Program-made: the position numbers and the translations under genes
In this document: in pieces, positions 10,546 through 20,033 of the stretch
How positions within the stretch are numbered: the first letter of the stretch is position 1
Layout: every line of letters begins with the position of its first letter
Origin: Janthinobacterium sp. 64
GTDB taxonomy: Bacteria; Pseudomonadota; Gammaproteobacteria; Burkholderiales; Burkholderiaceae_D
DNA length: 64,000 nucleotides
Assembly (NCBI RefSeq): GCF_002813325.1
Contig: NZ_PHUG01000001.1
Coordinates: forward strand, 2,852,001 to 2,916,000
Reading direction: 5' to 3'
Notes under the pieces: model-generated
Seen by the model: the letters and a program-made list of their open reading frames with translations, nothing else
Told to the model about the DNA's origin: nothing
Database searches by the model: none

Positions 10546-10550
10546 GCGTT

Positions 10551-11267
10551 TTACACGGTCGCGGTGTCCATCACCGCGGCCACCAGCGCCGGCAGCCTGG
10601 CCATGTCGCTGAACACGACATGCGCGCCAGCCGCCTTCAGGCGCGCTTCCTGGCCGGCGGCGATATGCCCGCCGCCGATGAATCCCAAAACCGTCATGCC
10701 CGCCGCCACGGCGGCCGTCACGCCCGTGACGCTGTCTTCCAGCACCAGGCACTGGCCTGGCGGCACGCCAAAGGCGGCGGCCGCCGCCAGGTAGACGCCC
10801 GGATGCGGCTTGGCGTGACCCACCAGGTCCGGCGTAAACACGCGTTGATCGAACAGAGGCGCCATGCCAGTGCGCTCAAGCGCCGACAGCACGCGCGCGC
10901 TGACGCTGTTCGAGGCCACGGCCTTGGGCAGGGGAATGGCGGCCAGCGCCTGCGCCACGCCGGGCACGGCGCGCAATTGCGCATCGCAGGCCGCGTCGAC
11001 GGCATTGCCGATGGCCATGATCTCGTCGGCCGGCAATTGCGGCAAGCCCAGTTCCTTGTAGATATCCTGCATCAGCGGCACCAGGCGCTGGCCCAGACGC
11101 GGCTCGATCAAGCCTTGCAGGGTGACGCCCTCGGGCAGGTTCGGCAGGCGCGGCCCCAGCAATTCCAGCAGCGCTTGCAGGGCCACGGCTTCACTGTCGA
11201 TCAGCACGCCATCGCAGTCGCTGATCAGATGGGTAAAGCGCGGTGGGGTGGTGGCGGTATCAGGCAT
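10551..11267 (-). CDS. HAD-superfamily phosphatase (subfamily IA)
   Basis: 238-residue haloacid-dehalogenase-type hydrolase. Motif I with the nucleophile is SDCDGVLIDSE. Motif II is AVASNSVSARV, motif III Lys lies in HAKPHPGVYL, and motif IV is LVLEDSVTGVTAA. A helical cap lies between motifs I and II. It resembles phosphoglycolate or 6-phosphogluconate phosphatases (YieH-like), but the substrate cannot be set from sequence. ATG at 11267 is chosen because motif I then falls at a normal distance from the N-terminus; the open frame extends a further 44 codons without a family match. It converges on hemL. The 267 bp between this start and corA hold no gene that I can see. Confidence 0.85.
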   Translation of the reverse strand: MPDTATTPPRFTHLISDCDGVLIDSEAVALQALLELLGPRLPNLPEGVTLQGLIEPRLGQRLVPLMQDIYKELGLPQLPADEIMAIGNAVDAACDAQLRAVPGVAQALAAIPLPKAVASNSVSARVLSALERTGMAPLFDQRVFTPDLVGHAKPHPGVYLAAAAAFGVPPGQCLVLEDSVTGVTAAVAAGMTVLGFIGGGHIAAGQEARLKAAGAHVVFSDMARLPALVAAVMDTATV

Positions 11268-11534
11268 GGACTCTCCAGAAGACAACGGTGACGGGAAATG
11301 CGGCGGCCAGCCGGCCAAGGCCGGCATCGTAACGATCATAGGTGGAACAGGCGGACGCCACCACGCAGAAAACGTCTGAATGACGATACTTTTCTGCACA
11401 GCAGGCGGCAGGCATCAAACGGCAAATACGCAATACCAATTCAATACCACGCAATACCAGTGATTATCGCCGATTTTTGAAATTGCTGCGCTCGCCTTGA
11501 AATCCGGGACGCGGAAGCGCCCCGGCGATGCGGC

Positions 11535-12500
11535 TTATTTCAGCCAGCCGCGGTGGCGGAAGTACAGGAAGGGCGCGATGGCGCTGGTGATCATCAAGCC
11601 CCAGGCCCAGGGATAGCCGAACGACCATTCCAGTTCCGGCATCAGCTTGAAGTTCATGCCGTACACGCTGGCGATCAGCGTTGGCGGCAGGAAGGCCACG
11701 CTGGCCACCGAGAAGATCTTGATGATCTTGTTCTGGTTGATGTTGATGAAACCGACGGTGGCATCCATCAGGAAGTTGATCTTGTCGAACAGGAACGAGG
11801 TGTGGCCGTCGAGCGATTCGATGTCGCGCAAGATCTGCCGCGCTTCCTCGAACTGCTCGGAATTGAGCAAGCGGCCACGCATCAGAAAGCTCACGGCGCG
11901 GCGCGTGTCCATCATGTTGCGGCGGATACGGCCATTCAAATCTTCCTCGTGGGCAATCGCGTTCAGCGCTTCAGCCGCGTGCGCATCGGTAAATTCCTTT
12001 TGCAGCACACGCGTGCTGACTTCTTCCAGGTTCTGGTAGATGCCTTCGAGCACGTCGGCCGAATACTCGGCATCGGTGGCGTACAGGTCGAGCAGCACGT
12101 CCATGTAATCGGCAATCGAGCCGGGCCGCGAACGGGCGCGCATGCGCACCAGGCGGAACACGGGCAGGTCGTCCGTATGCATGGAAAACAAAATCTTGCG
12201 GGCAAGAATGAAAGCGACCGTGATGACGCGCGACGGGCCGTCGTCTTCTTCGCGCAGGAAGTCCGTGCGCAGGTGCAAGTCGCCGTTTTCCGCTTCGTAA
12301 TAGCGGGCCGACGCTTCGATATCCTTGACTTCGTCTTCGCCCGGCAGGGTGACGTTGTAGATGGCCTTGACCCAGGCCCGTTCATCATCGGTGGGATCGG
12401 TCAGGTCGACCCACACCGGTTCGGCATTTTCGAGGTCTGCGCGGCTGTCGATCGGCACCTGGTTGAGCCGGCCATTCTGTAATACAAAGACATTGATCAT
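11535..12500 (-). CDS. corA: Magnesium/cobalt transporter CorA
   Basis: Inner-membrane pentameric divalent-cation channel, 321 residues. The large N-terminal cytoplasmic domain is acidic and helical. Two membrane helices stand at the C-terminus and the selectivity motif YGMNF lies at the end of the first. The chain ends in a short basic tail (FRHRGWLK). It uses an ATG start. It appears monocistronic, with 222 bp of gene-free sequence between its start and the mtgA stop. In that gap I see no gene and no convincing Mg-responsive leader. Confidence 0.94.
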   Translation of the reverse strand: MINVFVLQNGRLNQVPIDSRADLENAEPVWVDLTDPTDDERAWVKAIYNVTLPGEDEVKDIEASARYYEAENGDLHLRTDFLREEDDGPSRVITVAFILARKILFSMHTDDLPVFRLVRMRARSRPGSIADYMDVLLDLYATDAEYSADVLEGIYQNLEEVSTRVLQKEFTDAHAAEALNAIAHEEDLNGRIRRNMMDTRRAVSFLMRGRLLNSEQFEEARQILRDIESLDGHTSFLFDKINFLMDATVGFININQNKIIKIFSVASVAFLPPTLIASVYGMNFKLMPELEWSFGYPWAWGLMITSAIAPFLYFRHRGWLK

Positions 12501-12722
12501 GCGCGCTCTCAGCCGGATGTGGGGTTATCGTGATGTGCTGGCGCTGGCGCCAAAAATGAAAACAGCGCAAGTGTACCCGCAAAGGCCTTTTCACGACCAC
12601 CCCCGGCACGGCTTTTTCACGGAAAAAGTGCGGCGTTGCACCAAGCGGGGCCGATTAAGATGCTGCGCCGCAATAGTGCCAATCAGGCAGCTTTGATTTT
12701 ATGCAAAGAAAGCCCGCTACCC

Positions 12723-13454
12723 TCAAGGCAATTCCGCCGCTCCCATGCGGCGCAGGATGACACTGGTACGCCGGTTCAGGTAGCCCGTATCGCGGTGACG
12801 GTCATAAAAGCGGGGGTTCGGCAGCATCACGGCCAGTTTCGCCGCCTGACCCGCGCTCAGGCCTGCCGCGCTGACCTTGTAATAGTGGCGCGCGGCCGCT
12901 TCGGCGCCAAAGGTGCCTGTGCCAAACTCCACCACGTTCAGATAAATCTCGAAAATGCGCTGCTTTTCCATCAGGTTTTCCAGCATGTACGTGATGATCA
13001 GTTCCTGGCCCTTGCGCACATAGCTGCGCGAACCGGACAGGAACAGATTCTTCGCCAACTGCTGCGTGATGGTGGAGCCGCCCGCCACGACCTTCTGCTT
13101 CTTGCTGTTTTTTTCATATGCCTTTTGCAAGGCTTCCCAGTCCACGCCTTCGTGCTCGGAGAAATTCGCGTCCTCCGAGGCGATGATGGCCCGTTTCAGA
13201 TTGTTCGAGATGCGCTCGTACGGCACCCACGTCTGCTTGATCGTGGCCTTGGGATTCTTGTCCTGCAAGACGGACAACTGTTCGCGCATGAAAGCCGTGC
13301 TGGACGGGTTATGGTCGACCCACCACCAGATTTGCAGGAAGAAATACAGTTGCACGACGATGAAGGCCAGGATGGGCACGATGAACAGCCACTTGATCCA
13401 GCCGTAGCGGCTGCCGCTGCCCCCCTTGCGCTGGCCCTTCTTGCCGGCGCTCAC
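12723..13454 (-). CDS. mtgA: Monofunctional biosynthetic peptidoglycan transglycosylase MtgA
   Basis: Glycosyltransferase family 51 enzyme that polymerises lipid II into glycan strands at the periplasmic face of the inner membrane. It has 243 residues. A membrane anchor lies near residues 20-42 ([20 protein letters not shown]). The GT51 motif with the catalytic Glu is [15 protein letters not shown], followed by [15 protein letters not shown] and a third conserved block [20 protein letters not shown]. The GTG at 13454 is taken as start because it overlaps the aroE stop (GTGA), the style of this whole gene array. It is the last gene of the mpl-to-mtgA array. Confidence 0.93.
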   Translation of the reverse strand: MSAGKKGQRKGGSGSRYGWIKWLFIVPILAFIVVQLYFFLQIWWWVDHNPSSTAFMREQLSVLQDKNPKATIKQTWVPYERISNNLKRAIIASEDANFSEHEGVDWEALQKAYEKNSKKQKVVAGGSTITQQLAKNLFLSGSRSYVRKGQELIITYMLENLMEKQRIFEIYLNVVEFGTGTFGAEAAARHYYKVSAAGLSAGQAAKLAVMLPNPRFYDRHRDTGYLNRRTSVILRRMGAAELP

Positions 13455-14293
13455 AGGCTGCCCCGCAATTGCGCCAGCAAGTCCTGCGTCTGCGGCCGCA
13501 CGCCGCGCCACACATCAAACGCTTCGGCCGCCTGCTCCACCAGCATGCCCAAGCCGTCGCGCACCTGCGCGCCATGCTGCGCGGCAAAGTCCATGAAGAC
13601 GGTGGGCTGGGCGCCATACATCATGTCCAGCGCCAGGGTATGGCTGCCGAAGATACCAGGCGGCACGGGCGGCAAGTCGCCCGCCAGGCTGGCCGAAGTG
13701 GCATTGATGACGATATCGAAGACGCCATCAGGCTGCGCGAAACCGCCGGCGCGCAGCTGGGCAGCGTGACTTGCCGCACCGGCAAACTGCGCCACCAGCG
13801 CCTCGGCCGTGGCCACGGTGCGGTTGGCAATGAAAATTTCCTGCGGTCCGTGTTCCAGCAAGGGCAGCACGACGCCGCGCGCCGCGCCGCCCGCACCCAG
13901 CAGCAGGACGCGCTTGCCGGCAATGCTCACGCCCGCGTTGCGCACGATGTCGGCCACCAGGCCCGCGCCATCGGTATTGTCGCCAAGAATGGTGTCGCCA
14001 TCGAAACGCAGGGTATTGACGGCGCCGGCCGCCTTAGCCCGCGGCGTCAGCACGGTGGCCAGCGCGCACGCATCGAGTTTAAAAGGCACGGTCACGTTCG
14101 CGCCCTTGCCGCCCTCGGCGGCAAACGTGCGGGCCGCCAGGGCAAAGCCATCGAGCGGCGCCAGCCTACGCTCATAGACCAAGGCTTGTCCTGTCTGCAG
14201 GGCAAACGCGGCGTGGATCAAGGGGGACTTGCTGTGGGCGATGGGGTTGCCGAAGACACAATATTGATCGGGATTGATGTTTTGCTTGCTCAA
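13451..14293 (-). CDS. aroE: Shikimate dehydrogenase AroE
   Basis: NADPH-dependent 3-dehydroshikimate reductase of aromatic amino acid synthesis, 280 residues. The substrate pocket is [14 protein letters not shown], the catalytic Lys lies in VTVPFK, Asn/Asp in LGDNTDGAG, and the nucleotide-binding glycine loop is [12 protein letters not shown] followed by NRT. The only start that fits is TTG at 14293. It overlaps the stop of the TonB-like gene (TTGA), and no ATG exists before the conserved FGNPIAHS block. The stop in turn overlaps the mtgA GTG start. Confidence 0.94.
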   Translation of the reverse strand: MSKQNINPDQYCVFGNPIAHSKSPLIHAAFALQTGQALVYERRLAPLDGFALAARTFAAEGGKGANVTVPFKLDACALATVLTPRAKAAGAVNTLRFDGDTILGDNTDGAGLVADIVRNAGVSIAGKRVLLLGAGGAARGVVLPLLEHGPQEIFIANRTVATAEALVAQFAGAASHAAQLRAGGFAQPDGVFDIVINATSASLAGDLPPVPPGIFGSHTLALDMMYGAQPTVFMDFAAQHGAQVRDGLGMLVEQAAEAFDVWRGVRPQTQDLLAQLRGSL

Positions 14294-15183
14294 TTGCTGC
14301 CGCCAGTCAGGTTAGCTTCCATTTTTTCTTCGCGCGTAAATTTGAAACGGGTGATGACGACCCACAGGTCATCCTTATCACTTGACAACATATTCGGTGG
14401 GAAACGGCCGAACGGCGCTGCGCGGCGCACGATGGCCAGGGCGGCAGCGTCCAGCGCCGGGTTGCCCGAACTTTTTTCCACGCGGGCGCCGCCTTCCTTC
14501 TGGTAAATCGTGCCGTCCTGGAAGATAGGGATGTAGACGACCAGTTCGCCATACATCTTGCGGCCATCCTTTTGCGGGAAATTCAGCGTGCCGATTTCCT
14601 CGATGCGCTTTTGCAGGGTCTTGTAATACATGGCATAGCCGACCTCCTGCGTGCTGGGCGTAATGAACGTCTTGCGTGGACGTTTGTTCTGGTCTTCCAC
14701 GGTCTGGCTGATCTCGGCCGCCATGCGGGCGATGGCCTTGCTGCTTTCCATCAAGTCCGAACCGGAGGCCAGGGGATTGGGCTTGTCCTTTTCCGTGACA
14801 GGCGCGGCGCTGTAGGGCGTCGGCCTGGCCGCCTGCGTCAGCAATTCCTGCTGTTTTTGTTCCAGTTCGGCGATGCGCCGGGCGCTGGCCTTGACGCTGT
14901 CGCCCTCTTCCACCTTGCGCATGTCGGGCAAGGGCGACTTGGCGCGGCCCTTGTCGGCCTGCCCACCGCCATCGAGGTTGGCTTGCGCCAGGGCATCGGC
15001 CTTCAGCGGTTTGTTCGCATGCTTGGCGTTGACCAGGATCACTTCCAGGCCGGGGTCGGTGGCCACGGCCCGCTGCGGTGCGGGGGCGACAAAATGCATC
15101 GCCAGCAAGGCGCCGTGCGCCAGCAGCGAGACCGCCACAGCGACCATCAGAAAACGATACTCTCGGAAAGACTTCACGCGCAA
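14290..15183 (-). CDS. TonB-family C-terminal domain protein
   Basis: Periplasm-spanning protein of 297 residues. It has a single N-terminal membrane helix ([21 protein letters not shown]), a long Ala/Lys/Glu-rich middle with coiled-coil tendency ([20 protein letters not shown]), and a C-terminal TonB-like domain ([19 protein letters not shown], then [23 protein letters not shown]). No ExbB or ExbD lies nearby, so it need not be a classical energy transducer. TTG at 15183 stands 6 bp after AAGGA; a GTG two codons later is the alternative start. Its stop overlaps aroE. Confidence 0.83.
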   Translation of the reverse strand: MRVKSFREYRFLMVAVAVSLLAHGALLAMHFVAPAPQRAVATDPGLEVILVNAKHANKPLKADALAQANLDGGGQADKGRAKSPLPDMRKVEEGDSVKASARRIAELEQKQQELLTQAARPTPYSAAPVTEKDKPNPLASGSDLMESSKAIARMAAEISQTVEDQNKRPRKTFITPSTQEVGYAMYYKTLQKRIEEIGTLNFPQKDGRKMYGELVVYIPIFQDGTIYQKEGGARVEKSSGNPALDAAALAIVRRAAPFGRFPPNMLSSDKDDLWVVITRFKFTREEKMEANLTGGSN

Positions 15184-15284
15184 CCCAGTTCCTTACAACA
15201 CAAGATACAAGATGGCTGAATTCTACGTCAAAGGGCGGCGCCGGCAACAGTTTTCAGCACCGCCTTGATGGCGTGAGGAATGCC

Positions 15285-17354
15285 TTACTTGACCTCGGGC
15301 TCGCTGACCACGTCTTCGCTGGCCAGTTCCGCCACTTCCGCATCGGCGTCGCTGACCTGGTTGGCCGCTTCCGGCGCTGCTTCCTGCGCGTCTTCGTCAC
15401 CCGCGTCTTCTTCATAGTCGAGCTCGGCATCGGCCGCCGCATCGGGCACGGCAGCAATTTCCAGCAGGCGCGCTTCGATGCTCAGGTCGACTTCATCCCA
15501 GCGCAGCAAGTCCAGTTTGACCTGGGCGCCGCGCGCCACCGATGGCATGCCCGGCAGCTTGATGACCAGCGGAATGTCGACCAGGCGCAAAATCTCGTCT
15601 TTCAGCACGACGGCGTCGACCTGGCGCGCGTTTTCCTGGTGCAGCCAGCGCAAGCACCAGTAACGTTCCATGTTCGACTGGAAATCGCCATACGCGGCAT
15701 ACGCGGCGTCGAACGCCGAGACGATGGCGAACAAATTCGCATCGCGCGGCTTGAACGGGGCCACCAGCGGCGCCGTCACGCCATGCTCGGCGCAGGCGAT
15801 GATTTGCCACTGGTTCACCAGGTCCGTGTAGCGGCGCAGGGGCGAAGTGCTCCACGCGTATTGATCGACGCCCAGGCCCTGGTGCGGCGCCGCATGGGTG
15901 ACCATGCGCACCTGCATCTTTGCCGCCCAACTATTGCCGCTGCCGCCGCCCTGGCTGCGGTAGATGCCGGGCACGCCATGGTCGTGCAACATCTTGCCCC
16001 AGGTACTGTTGGCAAAAATCATCAATTCGGCGACGATCTTGTCGAGCGGCGCGCCACGCTTGCGGCGCGCCACGGTGACGATGTCATTTTCCACATAGAA
16101 GTTGAAATCGACACGGTTGTTCTGTTCCGGCTTCAGGCCAAACGCTTCGCGCTTCTTCATGCGGCCCTGCTCCAGCTGCTGCGCCCATTGCCACAGCACG
16201 GCAAAATCGGCCTTGTGCGGATACTCGCCTTCACCGCTGGCCAGGGTTTCCTCGTTGACCAGATCGTCTAACTGGTTATGCCGCAAATTGCTGGCAATCG
16301 GCACCAGTTCGGCGCGCGTCTGCGTGCTGACCACGGCCCAGTCGGCTTTCGGGTCCAAGGTCGCGTACAGCGACAGGGCCGGGCACGTCGTGCCTTCCGC
16401 CAGCGTAAACGCGTTGACGATTTCGTCCGGCAGCATGGTGATCTTGTCGCCTGGCATGTAGACGGTCGACATGCGCTGGCGCGCCATCTTGTCGATCACG
16501 TCTTCCGGGCGGATGCCCAGGCCCGGCGCGGCGATGTGTATACCTACTTTCACGGTGCCATCGGGCAAAGGCTGCACGGAGAAGGCATCGTCGATCTCGG
16601 TGGTGGTCACGTCGTCGATCGAGAAGGCGGCCACGTCGGCCAGCGGCAGCTTGGCCGTCACGGACGGCACGGGCACGTTCGGGAAGCCGGCGCCTTTCGG
16701 GAAATTTTCAAACAGGAACTTCGACAGGTGCAAGTCTTTCGGCGAAGCAATACCGCCGACGGCCAGCATCAGCCGCGGCGGCGTCGTGTGCAATTGCGTG
16801 CAGGCCGCTTCGAGCGCCTTGTATTCAATCGTGTTCTTGTCCGGCTTGAACAGCAGTTGCAGCACCATGGGCTGCATGGAGGCGGGCAAGCGGTTCTGCT
16901 TCAGCTCTTCCACATAGCCTGCCTGCACCAGCGCCTGCTGCTTTTTCTTTTCGATACCGGCCAGGGCCGCCTTCAGCGACGCTTCCGGCGCCGCCTTGTA
17001 GCGGCCACGGCCTTTCTTGTAGAAATACACGGGCGCCGAATGCAGGGCCAGGATCAGGCCGGCCGCTTCCGGCGGCAACGGTGCGTGGCCGAAATACTCG
17101 GCGCCCAGCTCGGCAAAGCCGAACTCGTCTTCGCCCGCCACTTCCCACAGGAAATCGAGGTCGATCTCGGCGGCAATGCTCTTGGCCTGTTCCAGCAGCT
17201 CGGCCGGGGCCGGCTTTTCATACTGCAGCAGCACATCCTTGACCTTGACCTTGGTGCGCTTGCCGCTGGCCATTTCCACTTGATACGCTTCACCCGCTTG
17301 CGACAGGACCGTGCCGACCTTGAAATCGCCGGATTCTTCAAAAAATAGATTCAT
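15285..17354 (-). CDS. RNB-domain exoribonuclease (RNase II/R family)
   Basis: Probable 3'-5' exoribonuclease of 689 residues. The catalytic RNB core is recognised by FSIDDVTTTEIDDAFSV (metal-binding aspartates), followed by GIHIAAPGLGI and a MARQRMSTVYMP segment. The ATG at 17354 is 2 bp downstream of the ubiC stop. The C-terminus is unusual: about 45 acidic, alanine-rich residues (EDAGDEDAQEAAPEAA) follow the S1-like region. It is shorter than RNase R. RNase II-like is the best description, but the exact substrate is inferred from family only. Confidence 0.88.
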   Translation of the reverse strand: MNLFFEESGDFKVGTVLSQAGEAYQVEMASGKRTKVKVKDVLLQYEKPAPAELLEQAKSIAAEIDLDFLWEVAGEDEFGFAELGAEYFGHAPLPPEAAGLILALHSAPVYFYKKGRGRYKAAPEASLKAALAGIEKKKQQALVQAGYVEELKQNRLPASMQPMVLQLLFKPDKNTIEYKALEAACTQLHTTPPRLMLAVGGIASPKDLHLSKFLFENFPKGAGFPNVPVPSVTAKLPLADVAAFSIDDVTTTEIDDAFSVQPLPDGTVKVGIHIAAPGLGIRPEDVIDKMARQRMSTVYMPGDKITMLPDEIVNAFTLAEGTTCPALSLYATLDPKADWAVVSTQTRAELVPIASNLRHNQLDDLVNEETLASGEGEYPHKADFAVLWQWAQQLEQGRMKKREAFGLKPEQNNRVDFNFYVENDIVTVARRKRGAPLDKIVAELMIFANSTWGKMLHDHGVPGIYRSQGGGSGNSWAAKMQVRMVTHAAPHQGLGVDQYAWSTSPLRRYTDLVNQWQIIACAEHGVTAPLVAPFKPRDANLFAIVSAFDAAYAAYGDFQSNMERYWCLRWLHQENARQVDAVVLKDEILRLVDIPLVIKLPGMPSVARGAQVKLDLLRWDEVDLSIEARLLEIAAVPDAAADAELDYEEDAGDEDAQEAAPEAANQVSDADAEVAELASEDVVSEPEVK

Positions 17355-17356
17355 TG

Positions 17357-17965
17357 TTATGCTTTGTTTATTATTAATGTGTCGGTTGCAACGGTGCGAG
17401 TGAGCTCAAACACCGCCGGCAGAAATACTTCCGTTACCAGCAGTAATCCCTGGTGACGCTGATACAGGCAGCGGCGGGCAAAAAACAGTGCCTTGTCGCT
17501 GGCACGCTGCCCTTCCCGCGCCAGCGCCGCCTGCGCCCGCTGCACCAGCGGGTGGCCGGCGCGCAAGCGGGCAAATTCCAGTGTGCCGCGCCGTACCATG
17601 CGGTCGCCAAACAGGGTCGTGCCCAGCGAACGCTCACCCAGCGCGGAAAACAAGGGCCAGTCCGTGGCCGTCGCCTGCATGGGCACGACGGTATGGCCAA
17701 ACACGGCCGGCCTGTCATCACAACGCAACAGCACTTCGCGTTCCCATACCCGGCCCGCGCGGTGCAAACCGATGATGGCGGCCTCGTCACTCAAGCAGCG
17801 CGCTGTTTCCTGATGCAAACATTGCACGCGGAACGCCTGGCTATGCGCTTTCAGCTTGGCCGTCAGCGACCCGCCGCCCGTGAGCCAGTGGCGCAGGGTG
17901 GGTGGCGCATTGACGGCGTTCACATGCGCATGCCATTGCGCCTGGCGCAGCGAACCCGGCCTCAC
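17357..17965 (-). CDS. ubiC: Chorismate pyruvate-lyase UbiC
   Basis: Removes pyruvate from chorismate to give 4-hydroxybenzoate, the first step of ubiquinone synthesis, in the cytosol. It has 202 residues. Family segments are LRHWLTGGGSLTAKLKAH, WEREVLLRCDDRP, and SLGTTLFGDRMVRRGTLEF. The GTG at 17965 is chosen because it overlaps the stop of the upstream hydrolase gene (GTGA). The open frame reaches nine codons further, but that would overlap deeper without a better signal. The RNase gene follows after 2 bp. Confidence 0.88.
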   Translation of the reverse strand: MRPGSLRQAQWHAHVNAVNAPPTLRHWLTGGGSLTAKLKAHSQAFRVQCLHQETARCLSDEAAIIGLHRAGRVWEREVLLRCDDRPAVFGHTVVPMQATATDWPLFSALGERSLGTTLFGDRMVRRGTLEFARLRAGHPLVQRAQAALAREGQRASDKALFFARRCLYQRHQGLLLVTEVFLPAVFELTRTVATDTLIINKA

Positions 17966-18546
17966 TGGGCGGCGTCCGCATCGATGCCGCAAAAGGCCAG
18001 CACGGGCGCCACATAATCGGCAAATTCGCTGATGCCATGGTCGCTGCCGTCGATGAGCAACTGCCGCGCCCCCTGATAATGCGCCAGCATGTCGCGGTAG
18101 TCGAGTACTTCATCACCGGTGGCGGCAATCAGGAAATAACGTTGCGGCTCAGTAATTTTCTCTACGGCAAATGCGCGCAGCTCATCGATGTACTCGCGCT
18201 TGAACTCGAATGGCTGGTCCGAATGGAACTCGGTCGTCACGCCCACATGCTGTTCCAGGTCGATCAAGGGCACGATGGCGGGGTTGAGCAAGACGGCGCG
18301 GCAACCGAACTGCTCGGCCAGCCAGGTGGCGTAATAGCCGCCCAGCGAGGAGCCGATTATCGTCAGCTCGGCCGGCGCCACATCCTTGACCAGCGACAGG
18401 GCGAGCTCGATGGCCAGCTTGGGCGAAGCCGGCAATTGCGGACACAGCCACTGTGCCTCGCGGCCCAGCGCCTGCATCTGCGCGGCCAGCAGGCGCGACT
18501 TCATCGACAGGGGCGACGAGCGGAATCCATGCAGGTACAGAATCAT
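17962..18546 (-). CDS. YqiA/YcfP-type alpha/beta hydrolase (esterase)
   Basis: Small cytosolic alpha/beta-fold hydrolase of 194 residues. MILYLHGFRSSP carries the oxyanion-hole region. The nucleophile elbow is IIGSSLGGYYATWLAE (Ser in GSSLGG). A late Asp/His pair is visible in LIDGSDHGISEF. The family resembles E. coli YqiA; a physiological substrate is not known to me. The ATG overlaps the mpl stop (ATGA) and its own stop overlaps ubiC. Confidence 0.85.
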   Translation of the reverse strand: MILYLHGFRSSPLSMKSRLLAAQMQALGREAQWLCPQLPASPKLAIELALSLVKDVAPAELTIIGSSLGGYYATWLAEQFGCRAVLLNPAIVPLIDLEQHVGVTTEFHSDQPFEFKREYIDELRAFAVEKITEPQRYFLIAATGDEVLDYRDMLAHYQGARQLLIDGSDHGISEFADYVAPVLAFCGIDADAAQ

Positions 18547-19919
18547 CGGCCCAGGGCCTCCAGCAATTTCTGGTGCACGCCGCCAAAGCCGCCGTTGCTC
18601 ATGACCACGATCTGGTCGCCAGGACGGGCGGCAGCCGCCACGGCCGCCACCAGGGTATCGATGTCTTCATAGGCGCTGGCAATCTCGCCCAGCGGCGCCA
18701 GCGCGTCGCCCAGGCTCCAGCCCAGCGCTTGCTGGCTACCGAAACCGAAGACCAGGTCGGCATCCTTCAAGCTGCCCGGCAGCGCATCTTTCATGGCGCC
18801 CAGCTTCATGGTGTTCGAGCGCGGTTCCAGCACGGCCAGGATGCGGGTGCCGCTGCCTACCTTCTGGCGCAAGCCGCCCACGGTGGTGGCAATGGCCGTC
18901 GGGTGATGCGCGAAATCGTCGTACACGGTAATGGCGTTGACCACGCCGCGCACTTCCATGCGCCGCTTGACGCTCTCGAACGTGGCCAGCGAGGCGCAGG
19001 CCTGGGCAATCGGTACGCCCACATGGCGCGCGGCGGCGATGGCGGCCAGCGCATTGCTGCGGTTGTGCTTGCCCGTCAGGGCCCACGCCACGTGGCCTTC
19101 CTGCTGGCCATTGAAGAACACGTCGAAGCTGCCATCGGCCTGCTCTTGCAGCTGCCAGTTGGCATCCTGGCCAAAACTTTCCTTTTCACTCCAGCAACCG
19201 CGCGCCAGCACGCGCTGCAGCGACGCCTCATCGCCATTGAAGACGAGGCGGCCGATGCCGGGCACGGTGCGCACCAGATGGTGGAATTGCGTCTCGATCG
19301 CGTGCAGATCGGGGAAGATGTCGGCGTGATCGTATTCCAGGTTATTCATGATGGCCGTCTTCGCGTGGTAATGCACGAACTTGCTGCGCTTGTCGAAGAA
19401 GGCCGTATCGTATTCATCGGCTTCGATGACGAAGAAGTCCGACTCGGCGCTCTTGCCGTCGATCGTGCCGGACAGGCGCGCGGAAATGCCAAAATTCATC
19501 GGCACGCCGCCGATCAGGAAGCCCGGTGCGTAGCCCGCGTCTTCGAGTATCCAGGCCAGCATGGCTGATGTTGTCGTCTTGCCATGCGTGCCGGCCACGG
19601 CCAGCACCCACTTGTTGCGCAAGATGTGTTCGCCGATCCACTGCGGGCCGGACACGTACGGCAGGCTGCGGTTGAGGATTTCTTCCACCAGCGGGTTGCC
19701 GCGCGAGACGACATTGCCAATCACATACAAATCCGGGTTCAGCTTGGTTTGTTCGGGATCAAAGCCCTGGATCAGTTCGATTCCCTGCGATTCCAGCTGG
19801 GTGCTCATCGGCGGATACACGTTGGCATCGCAACCGGTGACTTTATGGCCGGCTTCCTTGGCCAGCACGGCCAGGCCGCCCATGAAGGTACCGCAAATGC
19901 CGAGAATATGAATATGCAT
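18543..19919 (-). CDS. mpl: UDP-N-acetylmuramate:L-Ala-gamma-D-Glu-meso-DAP ligase Mpl
   Basis: Peptidoglycan-recycling Mur ligase that reattaches the murein tripeptide to UDP-MurNAc, 458 residues. The N-terminal Rossmann domain is MHIHILGICGTFMGGLAVLA. The ATP loop is AVAGTHGKTTTSAMLAWIL, the central domain has FFVIEADEYDTAFFDKRSKF, and the C-terminal domain has VYDDFAHHPTAIATTV. The frame is open for another 276 codons upstream, but ATG 19919 matches the conserved N-terminus exactly. It is the first gene of a seven-gene minus-strand array. Functional partners for recycling in this window are ampD (35854-36465) and the lytic transglycosylase at 49893. Confidence 0.96.
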   Translation of the reverse strand: MHIHILGICGTFMGGLAVLAKEAGHKVTGCDANVYPPMSTQLESQGIELIQGFDPEQTKLNPDLYVIGNVVSRGNPLVEEILNRSLPYVSGPQWIGEHILRNKWVLAVAGTHGKTTTSAMLAWILEDAGYAPGFLIGGVPMNFGISARLSGTIDGKSAESDFFVIEADEYDTAFFDKRSKFVHYHAKTAIMNNLEYDHADIFPDLHAIETQFHHLVRTVPGIGRLVFNGDEASLQRVLARGCWSEKESFGQDANWQLQEQADGSFDVFFNGQQEGHVAWALTGKHNRSNALAAIAAARHVGVPIAQACASLATFESVKRRMEVRGVVNAITVYDDFAHHPTAIATTVGGLRQKVGSGTRILAVLEPRSNTMKLGAMKDALPGSLKDADLVFGFGSQQALGWSLGDALAPLGEIASAYEDIDTLVAAVAAAARPGDQIVVMSNGGFGGVHQKLLEALGR

Positions 19920-20033
19920 GTGATCAGTGCGAAAGGTGCACGCTAAGTAAGTAAGACGGTGAGATAAAAAAGAGCAAGTGTGGGATTTTACCTGACGCCA
20001 TGACTTTTTCCGCTTCGGAGTATCATCTCGCTC

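Noticed and set aside
11268..11534. Repeated CAATACCA words near 11431-11460
   Set aside because: Short imperfect repetition in an AT-richer gap, with no symmetry or copy number beyond chance.
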